Source of the DNA: Zychaea mexicana
Lineage: Eukaryota; Mucoromycota; Mucoromycetes; Mucorales; Lichtheimiaceae
DNA length: 64,000 nucleotides
NCBI RefSeq assembly: GCF_025766255.1
Contig: NW_026516677.1
Span: forward strand, 186,001-250,000
Reading direction: 5' to 3'
A model generated the notes under the pieces. It did not search any database, was not told where the DNA came from, and saw nothing but the letters and a program-made list of their open reading frames with translations. Positions 26,533-37,573 of the stretch are shown one piece after another. The position numbers and the translations under genes were made by a program. Each line of letters begins with the position of its first letter. Positions within the stretch are counted from its first letter, which is position 1.

Positions 26533-26813
26533 TCAACCCCCCGCTTTTTTCATACCCCACTTTTTTCATACCCTCAGGTTTTTCAGGTTCTTAGGCGGAA
26601 AAAGGGGCCTGGTCCAGATTTTGCAGCCTAGGATATTTGGGATACATGTACTGAGTAGGCCTAGGATATCTGGGATATATGTACTGAGTCGGACATTGTT
26701 TACTATACGGCTATTCTCGTTACCGCTTCGAAGGCTCTCCCGTATTTTTCATACCCTCAGTTTTTTCAGGTTTTTTCAAAAATGTGGGCACCTCAAAAAA
26801 GCGGGGGTTGGCT
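26533..26813. mobile_element. Small MITE-like element with GC-rich inverted ends
   Basis: Ends are inverted copies: CAACCCCCCGCTTTTTT on the left and AAAAAAGCGGGGGTTG on the right, differing by one C. The interior carries two adjacent copies of a ~33-base unit (GCCTAGGATAT-TGGGATA-ATGTACTGAGT, about 26625-26690) and repeated TTTTTCATACCCTCAG blocks near both ends. No target duplication is obvious and there is no ORF of note. Confidence 0.6.
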
Positions 26814-27165
26814 GTCAATGCTAACATTTTGCTGAATGTATAGGACACGTGTATAAAATTTCAAGATGTCTATTCTGCCTCGGGGAAGTATGCCTGATCG
26901 CAAAAAAATAATAAGCAGCCTTACTATACCATATCATTAATCGCTTCTTGATCGCTTCTATCTCTGTTTAAGATAACCAACAATACCTAATTCTTCTGGT
27001 GATACTGTTGGCTCAAAATTTTCATTGATGGCGTTTCGTACTTTGATGCCATAATTTTACGAAGGTGTCACCAGCATGGTGGTTATGCCGAACTCTTCAC
27101 TTGAGCCATATAGACGTGTCTTATGTTGATAGTTCCGGGTGCAACGTACGTAAAATGAAGCTCGA

Positions 27166-27740
27166 ATGATGCTCGCAGGTCCTTTATGCATTGATAAAGC
27201 CAAGGTTCATGATGCCCTTTTTGAACTCTGCCTTATCTGTTACAGTACACATTGTAACCTACCTTGTTGTCCCCAATACATTCGGATCAATAAACGGGCT
27301 CCTCCCCTTAATATTGGCTTTGTAATTAACTTGCATCACTATCTGTCAGTTTACTCTCTATCATTTTTATCACAGACTTGGTGTAACCATGAGTGCAAAT
27401 TTATCTCACACCCGCAACAATATGCTTACTGCGAGTGCAAAAACAACTCACACAAGGTGCAAGACCATTTCGCACTACTGCGGTATCCATTGGATCAAGG
27501 ACCAATTAGATTAGTCATAGATAGTGTATTAGAATTAGTATAAATAGACCAATATTTTGTATTGAATAATAAACAGTTCAGTTCTTTAGCTTCTCTTTCT
27601 CTTAACTTTAGCTTTAACCTTTCCTATCAAAAGGATTGTCTTTTGTGGCTCTAGACGTAATAATTCCTGGTTGTTGAACTCCCATACTTCTATTTCATCT
27701 CTTTTGCTTAATACTTAGCATTTCATCCAGATTTAACAGC
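27166..27740. other. Possible solo LTR or other retroelement remnant
   Basis: An open stretch (27166-27543) runs into TATAAATAGACC at about 27541-27552, followed within ~40 bases by AATAAACAG, the promoter/poly-A spacing seen in fungal LTRs. I cannot find the paired ends or a target duplication, so this is tentative. Confidence 0.2.
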
Positions 27741-27818
27741 TTTTCTTATACTAACCATCCTATTAAACGGGACTCGTAACTCTTACACAAACTAAGACGT
27801 TACAACATAATAAGATAA

Positions 27819-29788
27819 GAGAAGTGCTACAGGTACGAGTTTTTCTAAGCGGGTTTTTAAGGTGGTTGTGTTGTGAAACCTCATATGGCCAATCCGATTG
27901 CCGTCTTACACGTACGAGTTTTTTGCTAAAGGAACTGAACAGCATATGCGTACGAGTTTTTGTCTACCCATCAGTCTTCCCTTTTTTTAGATGGCCTTGT
28001 CAAAATAACTAGCTATTGTCATACTTCTTGATGTAAAACTGCTCATTTAATCGGCGCAATGAATTTAATTACGCTGTTCTTTTCGAAATCTTACAGGATT
28101 CTGTTCTGCCACTATACAGTGATGGCATATACAAGTTTTGCATTCCTTCTTTTCTTTAAGTTCTTGGCCTTTTCCCAATATTAGATGGAACACTAAGCTC
28201 GATATCAGGATCCTAATCAATCAAGCAATTCATTTGTTTGTGTGGAGGTAGTTTTCTACCGAGTCCACATAGGTAACAATCACTTATAAAAGAACTCTGG
28301 GCAGCGCTCTTTTACGCGTACGAGTTTTTTAATCTGGTTCCACGTGTAAAACATTCCCTGAGCATAAGCTGTTGCAGTAGGGAATCGGTGTTTATTGTAA
28401 AAAGGTAAAAGGCAAAAGAAGACATAAGAGATTTGAGACGCTAATTCATGTGAGAGTAAGTATAAGGTGAATAACGGTAATTGTTTCTGAAAGAGAAAAA
28501 TAGAAATGAAATGGAGGAGAGATTAACAAATGGGTTGTTACAACAAGATATTATCGGGAAAAAGGTAATGAAAATTGTCAATACTATTTATACGTTTCTA
28601 GAAACAATGGAACGAAATATGCACTTTTCCACATGCGAGCTCGTGCATAAGACGTGAGATCTTCAACACCTTCTATCTGCATTAGATCCCCATTCATTTA
28701 GATTTTTGCTCCTTCTACAGTACCTTCTTCCAGATCGTCAGCTATAGATAAAATGGCTGTTTCGGGTGCAAGGATCATTTGAATGTAAGTCATGTATGTA
28801 AGGCGCAATGTTTCGATGTTAGAGTCTTGGTCTTATTATGAAGTAGGAAGCCAGTACTTACCCTCACTATTATTTCTACTTAATATATCAGATCATAGTC
28901 TTTCTACATTTGAAAAGCATATGGTACTCGAAAGTACAGTGAGCAAGTCTCCTATGAACCTCCAACTTCCTATAGAGCTGTTTGACGGTCTTCAGATTAA
29001 CAAATAACACACTGTAACCAGGCTTAAGAAAAGTCGTACCCGTAAGCAGATAGCTGTCAAAATTTGTCCCAGCTAGTTATGATCCACGTGGAACCAGGTT
29101 AAAAAAACTCGTACGCGTTAGCAGATAGCTGTCAAAATTTGCCCCAGCTAGTCATGATTTACGTAGAACCAGGATAGAAAAAACTCGTACGCGTAAGCAG
29201 ACAATTGTCAAAATCTGTCCCCGCTACTTATGATTTACGTGGAAACAGTTAAAAAAAAAACTCGTATGCGTAAAAGAGCGCTGCTCAGAGTTCTTTTATA
29301 AGTGATTGTTACCTATGTGGACTCGGTAGAAAACTACCTCCACACAAACAAATGAATTGCTTGATTGATTAGGATCCTGATATCGAGCTTAGTGTTCCAT
29401 CTAATATTGGGAAAAGGCCAAGAACTTAAAGAAAAGAAGGAATGCAAAACTTATATATGCCATCACTGTATAGTGGCAGAACAGAATCCTGTAAGATTTC
29501 GAAAAGAACAGCGTAATTAAATCCATTGCGCCGATTAAATGAGCAGTTTTACATCAAGAAGTATGACAATAGCTAGTTATTTTGACAAGGCCATCTAAAA
29601 AAAGGGAAGACTGATGGGTAGACAAAAACTCGTACGCATATGCTGTTCAGTTCCTTTAGCAAAAAACTCGTACGTGTAAGACGGCAATCGGATTGGCCAT
29701 ATGAGGTTTCACAACGCAACCACCTTAAAAACCCGCTTAGAAAAACTCGTACGCGTAAGAAAAAAAACTCGTACCTGTAGCACTTCTC
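27819..29788. mobile_element. Fold-back transposon with ~530-bp inverted arms and 8-bp target duplication
   Basis: The left arm (27819 to about 28348) and right arm (about 29239 to 29788) are inverted copies, both starting GAGAAGTGCTACAGGTACGA from the outside. The element is flanked by a perfect 8-bp direct repeat TAAGATAA (27811-27818 and 29789-29796). The motif CGTACGAGTTTTT recurs several times in each arm and probably marks protein-binding sites. The interior (28349-29014) has no transposase. An 8-bp duplication fits hAT-like or similar cut-and-paste families, but the superfamily is not certain. Confidence 0.85.
29015..29260. repeat. Tandem ~74-bp repeats inside the fold-back element
   Basis: Three full copies and a partial one of a unit that starts AACCAGG, continues with an A-run, CTCGTACGCGTAAGCAGATA, then GCTGTCAAAATTTGTCCC, and ends TGATTTACGTGG. 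Each unit repeats the inner boundary of the arm, including the CGTACGAG-type motif. Confidence 0.85.
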
Positions 29789-29796
29789 TAAGATAA

Positions 29797-30475
29797 TATA
29801 TTATCAGCAGCCGCACAAGCATGAATAATAATTATTGCATCATTTACAGTACATACTTACATCGCTGTTATGGTTGAGGTGGTAATCTGCAAGTAAGATG
29901 TTGCCTCAAAACAGCCAATTGTGCGAATGACTTTCTGGTGATTGTCTCCTTCGAAAGTATCTGTGCCAAGGCAGCGTCGATACATGGTCAAACCATCACT
30001 TTCCTAGCCAACAATAGCAAACAAAAAAGTCTGCCGGATCAGACACTTAACCTTCATGAACTGCCTTTTCTACTGTCTCCGAGCATCTTTGTCGAATAAT
30101 TACCCACCTGTGCGCAAGCTATGGGTCCGTATCTACCAGATTGCTCTGACCAACGGTTGAGCAGACTCTGAGGGTAGAAATAAGTCTAATGATTTTTTAT
30201 GGATACACATTTTAGGTTGAACCTAGAATCGTCATGATAATATTACAGTATAAGAAAATATAACATTTATTTAATAAAGTAAAAATCGGAATGTTTCTTA
30301 TTAGAGTAAATCTCCAACTTTAACTAATTCTTAAGTCTTTGTTTATATAAAACCAATACCTACGGTTTAACCTCCTGCAGAGGGGTATATACTTTCTACA
30401 AAATTAGGCAGGGTGCTTAATTTGTAATGACGCTACTAACTCTATTTACAACTTCTATCAATCATTAGCAAAGAA
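29797..30475. other. Intergenic, no supportable gene
   Basis: AT-rich sequence with short open stretches; possibly the upstream part of the relic gene that follows. Confidence 0.4.
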
Positions 30476-31127
30476 GCATCAAGTAAGGCAAATGCTGATG
30501 CAACCAACAACAAAAGGTGCATTTCAGCAGTGATGCCAGCGTCAAACCATCGAATGGGCAGAAAGATGGACGTCATATACTGCGCAGGCTGCAATGAAAT
30601 GGGATGCCTTGAGATCAGGCAAAAAGATGACCAGACAAAAGAAATCAAGGATGTATTTGTGAAAATGCCAGTGGTGATGCAAGACATGCTCCTGCAGCTA
30701 GCGTGCACAGAAGAGCTGCTCCAAAAGATACACATTGTAGGCTTTGTAATCGTTGGTATATATTATACATGATTACCTACGAATTCAAATAAGAATATTA
30801 TTTTCATAACTTGAAATTATAGGAAGCAAAATCACAATGCTTGACATGGACTCGCCCGGTGGTTATATCACAAGGATTCGGTGCTTGCAGCCCTGCCATT
30901 ACCCATCTGGCAACAAGGATTATGTGTAAAAAATCGTAATTTTAATGGAGCTCGTGCTAGCTGCTTTTATGATAATGGATAAAACAGCAAAAGAATTGAC
31001 GAAGCCTAAAGCTACACGTTTGCAAAGCATGCTGGCCATCGATGCTTGGATGCCATTAAGAAGAATAAACACTATTGGCAAATCATTAAAAGAATTAAAT
31101 TCAAAGGAATTATCTATGATAAGATAA
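30476..31127 (+). pseudogene. Relic of a Mucorales repeat-family protein with PD-(D/E)XK-like features
   Basis: Open stretches read SNHRMGRKMDVIYCAGCNEM, GCLEIRQKDDQTKEIKDV and KMPVVMQDMLLQLACTEELL, and after a likely intron (acceptor near 30822) LDMDSPGGYITRIR. A stop (TAA near 30929) and a frame change then interrupt it before ELVLAAFMIMDKTAKELTK. I recall this pattern (GRKMD, a Glu a few residues after a Gly-Cys, KMP..M.DML, LD.D.P.GY..R) as a high-copy uncharacterised family in Mucorales genomes. The D...E spacing suggests a PD-(D/E)XK nuclease fold, which is inference. Confidence 0.4.
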
Positions 31128-31129
31128 GT

Positions 31130-32896
31130 ATATTGAAATTATGAAGACAAAATCAAAGATTTTTATTGAATTTCAAGAACCTTATTCTCTAGAGAAAAAG
31201 AACCACAAAAAGAGTCGCATTAAAAGTCCTAGACTTATAACTTTACTAGGTAGAGCAAGTTAATACTGTAACTTAATATCCTCATTACTATTCCAGAGCA
31301 TTGTTTATTCTTTAAGTTTTTATTTTATAAAAGTTTATCCATTAAAGAATTATCATCTTAATAAAATAATATCTAAATGTTTTATCATTTTCATTTATTA
31401 TCTTTGTTTTCATTTTGGAAAATAAAATTTAAATCTTAAATTCTTTCATCCCAAATTGATAAATAATTTTTTTTCCTAAAATTATTATCTAATAAAAAGA
31501 TAAAACATTATTTTTTATTAAATATATTAAATAATATATTAAAGATATATAATTAAAAGAAATAAAATCCCCCTTTTCTTCATTAAAATATAGCTCTTTA
31601 AATGAAATATATCAATTGAAAGTTTAATATACAAATAAAGATTAACCATCAAACTACATTTGTCCCTACTTCATTGCTCATCACTTCATCCTCTGCTACC
31701 TCAAAGAAAGCCAAAAGTAGCCATACATCCTCATCGTAATCCTCGTCTATGCACATTCACCTATATCATAACCTAAACCTTTCTCATCCACGTATATCAA
31801 TTCTGCCTCACCAACAATCACTCGACCCATGCATATATATACACCCATCATATCAATGTTCATCTACTTATCCCCATAATACTCATGCCAGTGTTTCAAC
31901 ATATTAATGTATACTTATCAAATTTATGTGTTTTATATTCTCTCATTGTAAGAGTATATTTGTAATCAAAACCAAAGCCCTGCTTCTCTTTCTTGAAAAA
32001 AATAAAAATAATATCATTTTCATATAACTAGGGATCCACATCGGAATCGAATTGGTTCAGATTGTCAAAGCCCAAGACGATTTCCGACTAAGAATTGTCT
32101 TGGAATCGTCTTGGCTTTGGTTGCATAGATTCGAAGAGACAGTCCTTTTCTATATTCTATGATTTCAGTAATTTGTAGAATGTAGAACAATCATTTATAT
32201 ATCACCAAAATATAGCTAAAAACTAGCTCCTTTCTTTATAGGTGATCTCCAAAATTAAGTTGTGTTTTTATCTACATCAAATAATATATGAAAGGAAGGG
32301 GACGAGAAACATAGAGAAAACGATGCAAAAAGAAAAAGGATAATAGGGGAAGAGAGGAAAGGAAGAGACGAAATGCTATTCTAAACACCGAAATCAAAAG
32401 AGAGCCACAAATGCAGAAGCATTAGCCTTTGATTTGACTCTGGCCTCAATAGATTATGGGTATGGGGGAGCAAGAGGCGGGTCTGAGAGAAGCAGGGATC
32501 AGATGGCGTTGAAGTAACCGTGACGCGCATCATTACTTCTTCCTCTACAATGCTACTCACAATGCATTTTTCTCCATGACGTATGGTGCATTTCGTCTGT
32601 AATCGCCGATAATTTAGACGAACTTTGAAAAGCTTCAGGGACTCACCATCTCAAGATATTACAAAACTATACTTTAAGAATGCTTTTTTGACCTATTATA
32701 AGTAATTATTAAAGTGTAGAAGTTTGAAAAACCTTTTGAAAAGAAAGTTGAAGCCTGTCAAAGTTGGTCGGTCAAGGGCAAATTTCAAGGATTTTAGCAG
32801 GTGGAGGGTGAAAATTGAAATGGTAGCACAAGAGCCATCGGAGTTCACGTGCAAAGGAAATAGCGAATCAGATCTACTTTGCCTCTTTTACCTTGA
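31130..32896. other. AT-rich intergenic region
   Basis: Very AT-rich from 31290 to 31600, then mixed. Holds a hairpin near 32050-32120 (separate entry). The last ~170 bases contain an ORF reading into the left end of the large element at 32899, but no known domain is visible. Confidence 0.45.
32058..32117. repeat. Short inverted repeat (hairpin)
   Basis: CAAAGCCCAAGACGATTTCC is followed after a short loop by GGAATCGTCTTGGCTTTGG, an inverted copy with one or two mismatches. It lies in non-coding DNA and may be a tiny MITE or its remnant. Confidence 0.6.
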
Positions 32897-34558
32897 TACA
32901 GTGTTTCCAGAATTACTTGTCGCACATTTCGCAACCTGTGTCGCACCTCAAAAAAACAGATGTCGGGCTTTCAGAAAAAGGTTGTCGGCATTTTTTTGAT
33001 CACCCTGTCGCCTTTTTGGTTTTGACTTGTCGCCAAATGAGTTGTTGGGGTATCCTAATATTCAATGTAGTATAAAGACAATATAAAAGACAAAAAATGT
33101 TTATTGAAGGAATCAAATCAAGAGACAAAAGTAAACTAAACTGCAGTACACTAAATCAGGTTTCCAATGTGAGTTGGCCAGGGGATAGATGAGTAGCTGA
33201 TGGGTGGGGATTGGGCTGAGGATTTGTCCTGGAATTGCCTGCGCATATGGCCACAGTACCTTCAGTAAAACAGTAAAACAATGAGAGGCACAAACACAGA
33301 TAATGAGAGATAAGCACTAGACTAGAGATGGAAAAATGAAGTGTCGATGGAATGGCTTTTATTGATGAGAGTGAGTAACATTATACAAGGGGAGGAGGGG
33401 AGGGGGGGGAGGACAATATACAAGGGGAGAGAGAGAGAGAGAACAGATATACAAAGGTAAAAGTTAGTTGGGAAGTTCTTGAGATGGTCGCTTTTTCTTT
33501 GTTGTCTGCATCACGTCATTTGATCACCAAGTAGGCCCAGCAGAGTTTCTCCTTTTTCCTTTTGCCCTTTCAATTTGAGCAACTTTGATTCTGTTGGCAA
33601 CAATGACAGCAAGAGTTTTGACTTGTAAGAGACAATGAAAGAGGGCAGGGAACGCACCAAGATCAGATTGATGGGACATGAGATTGCAGCTTCCAAGTTG
33701 AATCATGTGGTATACTTGAGCCTTCAAATCCATTGCATATGTCGTTATATGATAGCCTAGTAAAGAGATCGAAATAAATGAGATTGCTATCGTGGTTTAT
33801 GCTTTTAATCAAATTACCTTCAACCAGAATTCCAAATACCATTGCGTCTTCGACTTCAATGATATCCAGCATCTTGTTTAACATCCCACGCATTTCCAGC
33901 CCAAGCTTCACAAAGTCAGAATGTTCACCATTTCTTTGCTTTGATGGGGGCTTCACTTCACAGGCGGTGATGTCAATCTTCATGTGCCAGGGTCTGATAT
34001 AATTGAGCCAGTCAGGTTTCATTTGTGTTGATGATTCCAGAGAAGAGTTCGCCCTATATAAAAAGATAAATAAAACAAAAGAAATTAAGTTCTAAACCAT
34101 ACATACTGTATAAGCCTACGTCTTACCATGATTGATAAAAGACTTCTTCGGTAGAAAACAAGTCATCCAACAATGAATCAAGATATAAGTAAACAAAGGT
34201 GTCTTCAATCATATATGTGTCACGTTTTCTTGCTATCCGAGGTACTCTATTAGTATGCAATCAAATTCAAAGTATAGAGTGTTAGTAATGTCAATGACCT
34301 CCACCCCTTATTCATAACTTACATGTTGAAGAGTATATTGGTCGCCAAGATATCCGTATCGTTACCCTTTTCATAAGCCAGATTCATGACGTCAAGGCAC
34401 TTTTTCTTCATCGTCGCCCATTTGTCAGTAGTAGTCTAAAAAGAGAATGAGTAAGAAGAATGTAAGGTTTAATTTGTTTTATTTTTTTCTTACCGTAAGT
34501 GAATGACACCAAAGAATTAGATCAGAAGAGAATGGAGGACATTTAGCTACATTAGATT

Positions 34559-36180
34559 TTTTAAAAATATTTATTTATACATTATTTTATATATAACATA
34601 ATTTATGATCTATTTTTTTTAACATTTTCATTTTTATTTTTTTTAAATGCCAAGACTTCTAATATATCACATGACCTGGAAAAGTTGAAAAATAAACTTT
34701 ATGTCATTAATTGAAAAATTGAATTAATTCTTAATATAAAAATGGAACAAGAAATATTAACAAATAAATCACAAAATATAAATAGTAAATATTGGTACTT
34801 CTTGAATATGAATTATCAAATAAAAATATCTAATTATAAGCATAGAGAAGAGATTAAAAGTATTGATAACATAGAAAAAGTAAAAGAAGAACTTATTAGT
34901 AAAATAGGGTATATTCCTGTGTTCTTTTTTTTTGGTAAAAATATTTAATAAATATGATTATAAAGGACCATATGTATTTATGGAAAAAGGATTATTGATT
35001 TTATATCATTTAGTTACAGGAAATTCCATCAGAGATATGGAAGATTTTATACCATCTTCTTCATTTCATGAAATATATAAACAAATTTGGGATGATAATA
35101 AAAATGAATTGAATAGATTATTTACAGAGTTATTGGAAAATATGTTTTCATCTACTGCTTTGAGAATAATTAATGCTAAAAAAATTAATCCAATAGGATT
35201 TAAAAATCAAACTCTTTTCATAGATGGTTATGATAGTAGAATTGACTATTTAAAAAAGGATATAAAGAAAAGAAAATTTTATTCTTATAAGTTCAAAAAA
35301 AGTGGCTTAAGGACACAAGTAGTTTGTGATGTTAATGAATTTGCAATATATGTTTCTGAAAGCAAACCATGTAGAAATTATAATGATGGTCAAATGTTTT
35401 TAGAAATGAAATTAGAAAATAAATTAAATGAAAATGATTGTCTTACATTTGATGGTGGATATTATTATTACTTTGAGAAATTTATAGAAAATTGTGATAA
35501 AAAAGGAAACGATAATATAAATACAAGTAATTTTATGCTTCTAATTAGAAAAAATAAAAATGACGAGTTCACTGATGATGAAATATTATATAATGAGACA
35601 TTTAGTAGCTTCAGAAGTAAAATTGAAAGTTATTTTGGTTTACTTGGTAATAAATTTAAAAGATTTAATAATAATGGAAGAAATTGTAAAATAACAGATA
35701 TAAAAATATATAATATACAATTGAAATTAGTACTTTTATTATTAAATATACAAAAGTTTGTTAATATTTATAATATACCTATAAAACCAAACCATATTTT
35801 ATGGTCTAATGAAAACTTTAATTATCCTAATCCAAATAAAGAAGTAGATAATATTATATACAAGTTTGACTTGGTAAAACTAGCGGAAATGAATAATAGA
35901 CAATCAGATTACTTATATAATTATTTTGAATATAACAATATGCAAAGATCAAATGAATTAAACATGGATCTGGAAAGTGAAAATGATGAAGAAAATTTTG
36001 AAGTAGAAAGAATACTAAGTCATAGAAAATTCAAAAAGAGGATGAAATTTCTGGTAAAATGGAAAAACTATGATGAAACATACAATGAATGGGTGTGGCA
36101 AGAAAGCTTTAATGAAACATTAATAATAGATAAGTATTTAGAAACAGTTAAATTTCAAAATTTATTTGAAATATTAATGT
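34559..36180 (+). mobile_element. Nested 1.6-kb transposon with chromodomain transposase
   Basis: Flanked by a direct repeat TTAGATT (34552-34558 and 36181-36187), a likely 7-bp target duplication. Removing the element plus one copy of the repeat rejoins the surrounding minus-strand gene in one frame, which supports the boundaries. Composition is far more AT-rich than the neighbourhood. Clear terminal inverted repeats are not visible to me. The transposase ORF fills almost all of it. Confidence 0.6.
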
Positions 36181-36320
36181 TTAGATTATGTCAGGATGTC
36201 CTCCAACGACGGACATCCAAAAGTAAGCATCTTGAGTTCATTGAAAATTTCATCATGATGGTCAATATACATAGTGATGGAGTCTTTTTGATTGATGAGA
36301 AACGGGAAAATACGGTGTAG
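34742..36320 (+). pseudogene. DDE transposase with C-terminal chromodomain, frameshifted
   Basis: The coding region starts at ATG 34742 and changes frame in a T-run at about 34922-34931 (GYIPVFFFF then VKIFNKYDYKGPYVF). After that it is open to 36320. DDE-like elements: TLFIDGYDSRID (first Asp), NDCLTFDGGYYYYF (second Asp), FRSKIESYFGLLGNKFKRF (Glu; this pattern is typical of Harbinger/IS5-like DDE_4 transposases). A chromodomain follows near the end: FEVERILSHRKFKKRMKFLV then KWKNYDETYNEWVWQ. No stop codon occurs before the inferred element end at 36180, so the last ~46 codons come from the flanking gene read antisense. A chromodomain could target insertion to methylated histone; this is inference. 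Confidence 0.7.
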
Positions 36321-36766
36321 GGCCCTAAAAAAGCAGTTAGTATGAGTTTTCATATAATGAGAAAAAACACGCTCTCTAACTTACAAGATACGAGTATCAC
36401 TGATGTTTCCTTGTGTCATAGCTAAATGTGATGATACTTCCCAAAACGTCTTTAATTCAGAAACCACATCAAAGTCACCAATCATCCACTATATAGGGTA
36501 AAATAAGTGAGTCACCATTCCCATTCAGGACAAAAGGTAAATCTAAACTTACATTTGTCGTTACAGCTGGGCCAGGGTTCAATTAAGTCGTATAAATGTA
36601 AATTGGTGCAGCTGGGGTGGTAAGTGTCACTAACAAAAGAGTCGTCCAAGCCTTCAGGTTCCTTGGGGGAGTAAATGTTGGAGATGATTGGCGACAAATC
36701 ACAAGGGAAGGGTTCTTCGACGTCCTATAAGATTTAAAGAGGTTAAATAAAAAAAACAATAATATA

Positions 36767-36954
36767 CAGTCGACCCCCGTTAACGTCAACCCTCAGGGTA
36801 CCAGTAAAAGTGTTGACCATATCGATGGTTGACGACCACCGGGGGTAGAGAATAGGCAAAATCTTTAACTATTAAATTTGAAAGGGTACCAGCGAATCGT
36901 TTGACGCTATCGGGGGTTGACGTTATCGGGGTTGACGTTAATGGGGGTATACTG
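36767..36954. mobile_element. 188-bp pogo-like MITE in an intron of the minus-strand gene
   Basis: Ends CAGTCGACCCCCGTTAACGT and, on the other strand, CAGTATACCCCCATTAACGT; flanked by TA at 36765-36766 and 36955-36956. Internal GTTGACG and GGGTACC blocks recur in both orientations. Such CAGT-GACCCCCG termini are typical of pogo/Tigger-type non-autonomous elements. It lies between a donor (AAG|GTAAGG) and the acceptor before the DVEEPF exon, so it expands an intron. Confidence 0.8.
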
Positions 36955-37573
36955 TATACGCTGTCAATGTGGTGCCTTACCTTCACGTTAACGTTAATGT
37001 TGCTGCCTTCTGGTACTTGCACGGTGTTGCCAATTTGCGTAACTGAACTAGAGATATTGCCGACTGAGATGTTGCCACCAGTTACTTGACATGATTGAGC
37101 TTTCAGAATATTCTATATTTATATATTCAAAAAAGAGTGAGTGAGTTTTTGTTTATTTATCATGCCATATCCTATTCTTCATAACTTACCTCCATAGTAC
37201 TTAAGAACTTCCAAGCAGCTTCTCCTTTTCCATTGTGATCACCTTTCGCTAGATGGCTAAGATCATCCAAAACCAATTGTAGCGGTAACTTGTCAGCATC
37301 AGGATTTTTTTCTTTATGGTATTTGATAGCGTCTTCCACTTTCCAATCGTTAAATCTTACGCGAGCAAAGTAAGACATTGGTTTTTCGAATACGAAGAGG
37401 TGATAAACAAGGGAAATTGTTATTTCCACCACCGCAATTTCCGGCCAATCACTGTATGTGACTGACTGCTCCGCAGGTTATTGGTGGTGTTGATGTTTTT
37501 TCCCCTCTCCCTTTTTACCTTGCACAATGGGTTTTTACCTTCGTCCATCATACAAGCAATTTGACAGTCTTGT

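Larger units (their letters stand above)
33511..37379 (-). pseudogene. Multi-exon transposon-borne gene with PD-(D/E)XK-like motif, disrupted by insertions
   Basis: Read on the minus strand, the first exon starts at an ATG near 37379 (MSYFARVRFNDWKVEDAIKY) and ends near 37190. Later exons include a block ending NVNVKV (near 37000), SPIISNIYSPKEPEGLDDSF (about 36720-36555), MIGDFDVVSELKTFWEVSSH (about 36490-36385) and ALHRIFPFLINQKDS. After the nested insertion come KCPPFSSDLILWCHSLT, KWATMKKKCLDVMNLAYEKG, ARKRDTYMIEDTFVYLYLDS and MKIDITACEVKPPSKQR. The DITACEVK segment resembles the D-x-ExK core of PD-(D/E)XK nucleases. Across the insertion at 34559-36180 the frame is continuous apart from one in-frame TAA. 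It matches, as I recall, an uncharacterised family abundant in Mucorales. Exon ends not quoted here are approximate. Confidence 0.5.

Noticed and set aside
36512..36789. Separate small genes in two minus-strand frames
   Set aside because: These are one exon of the transposon-borne minus-strand gene plus its frame shadow.
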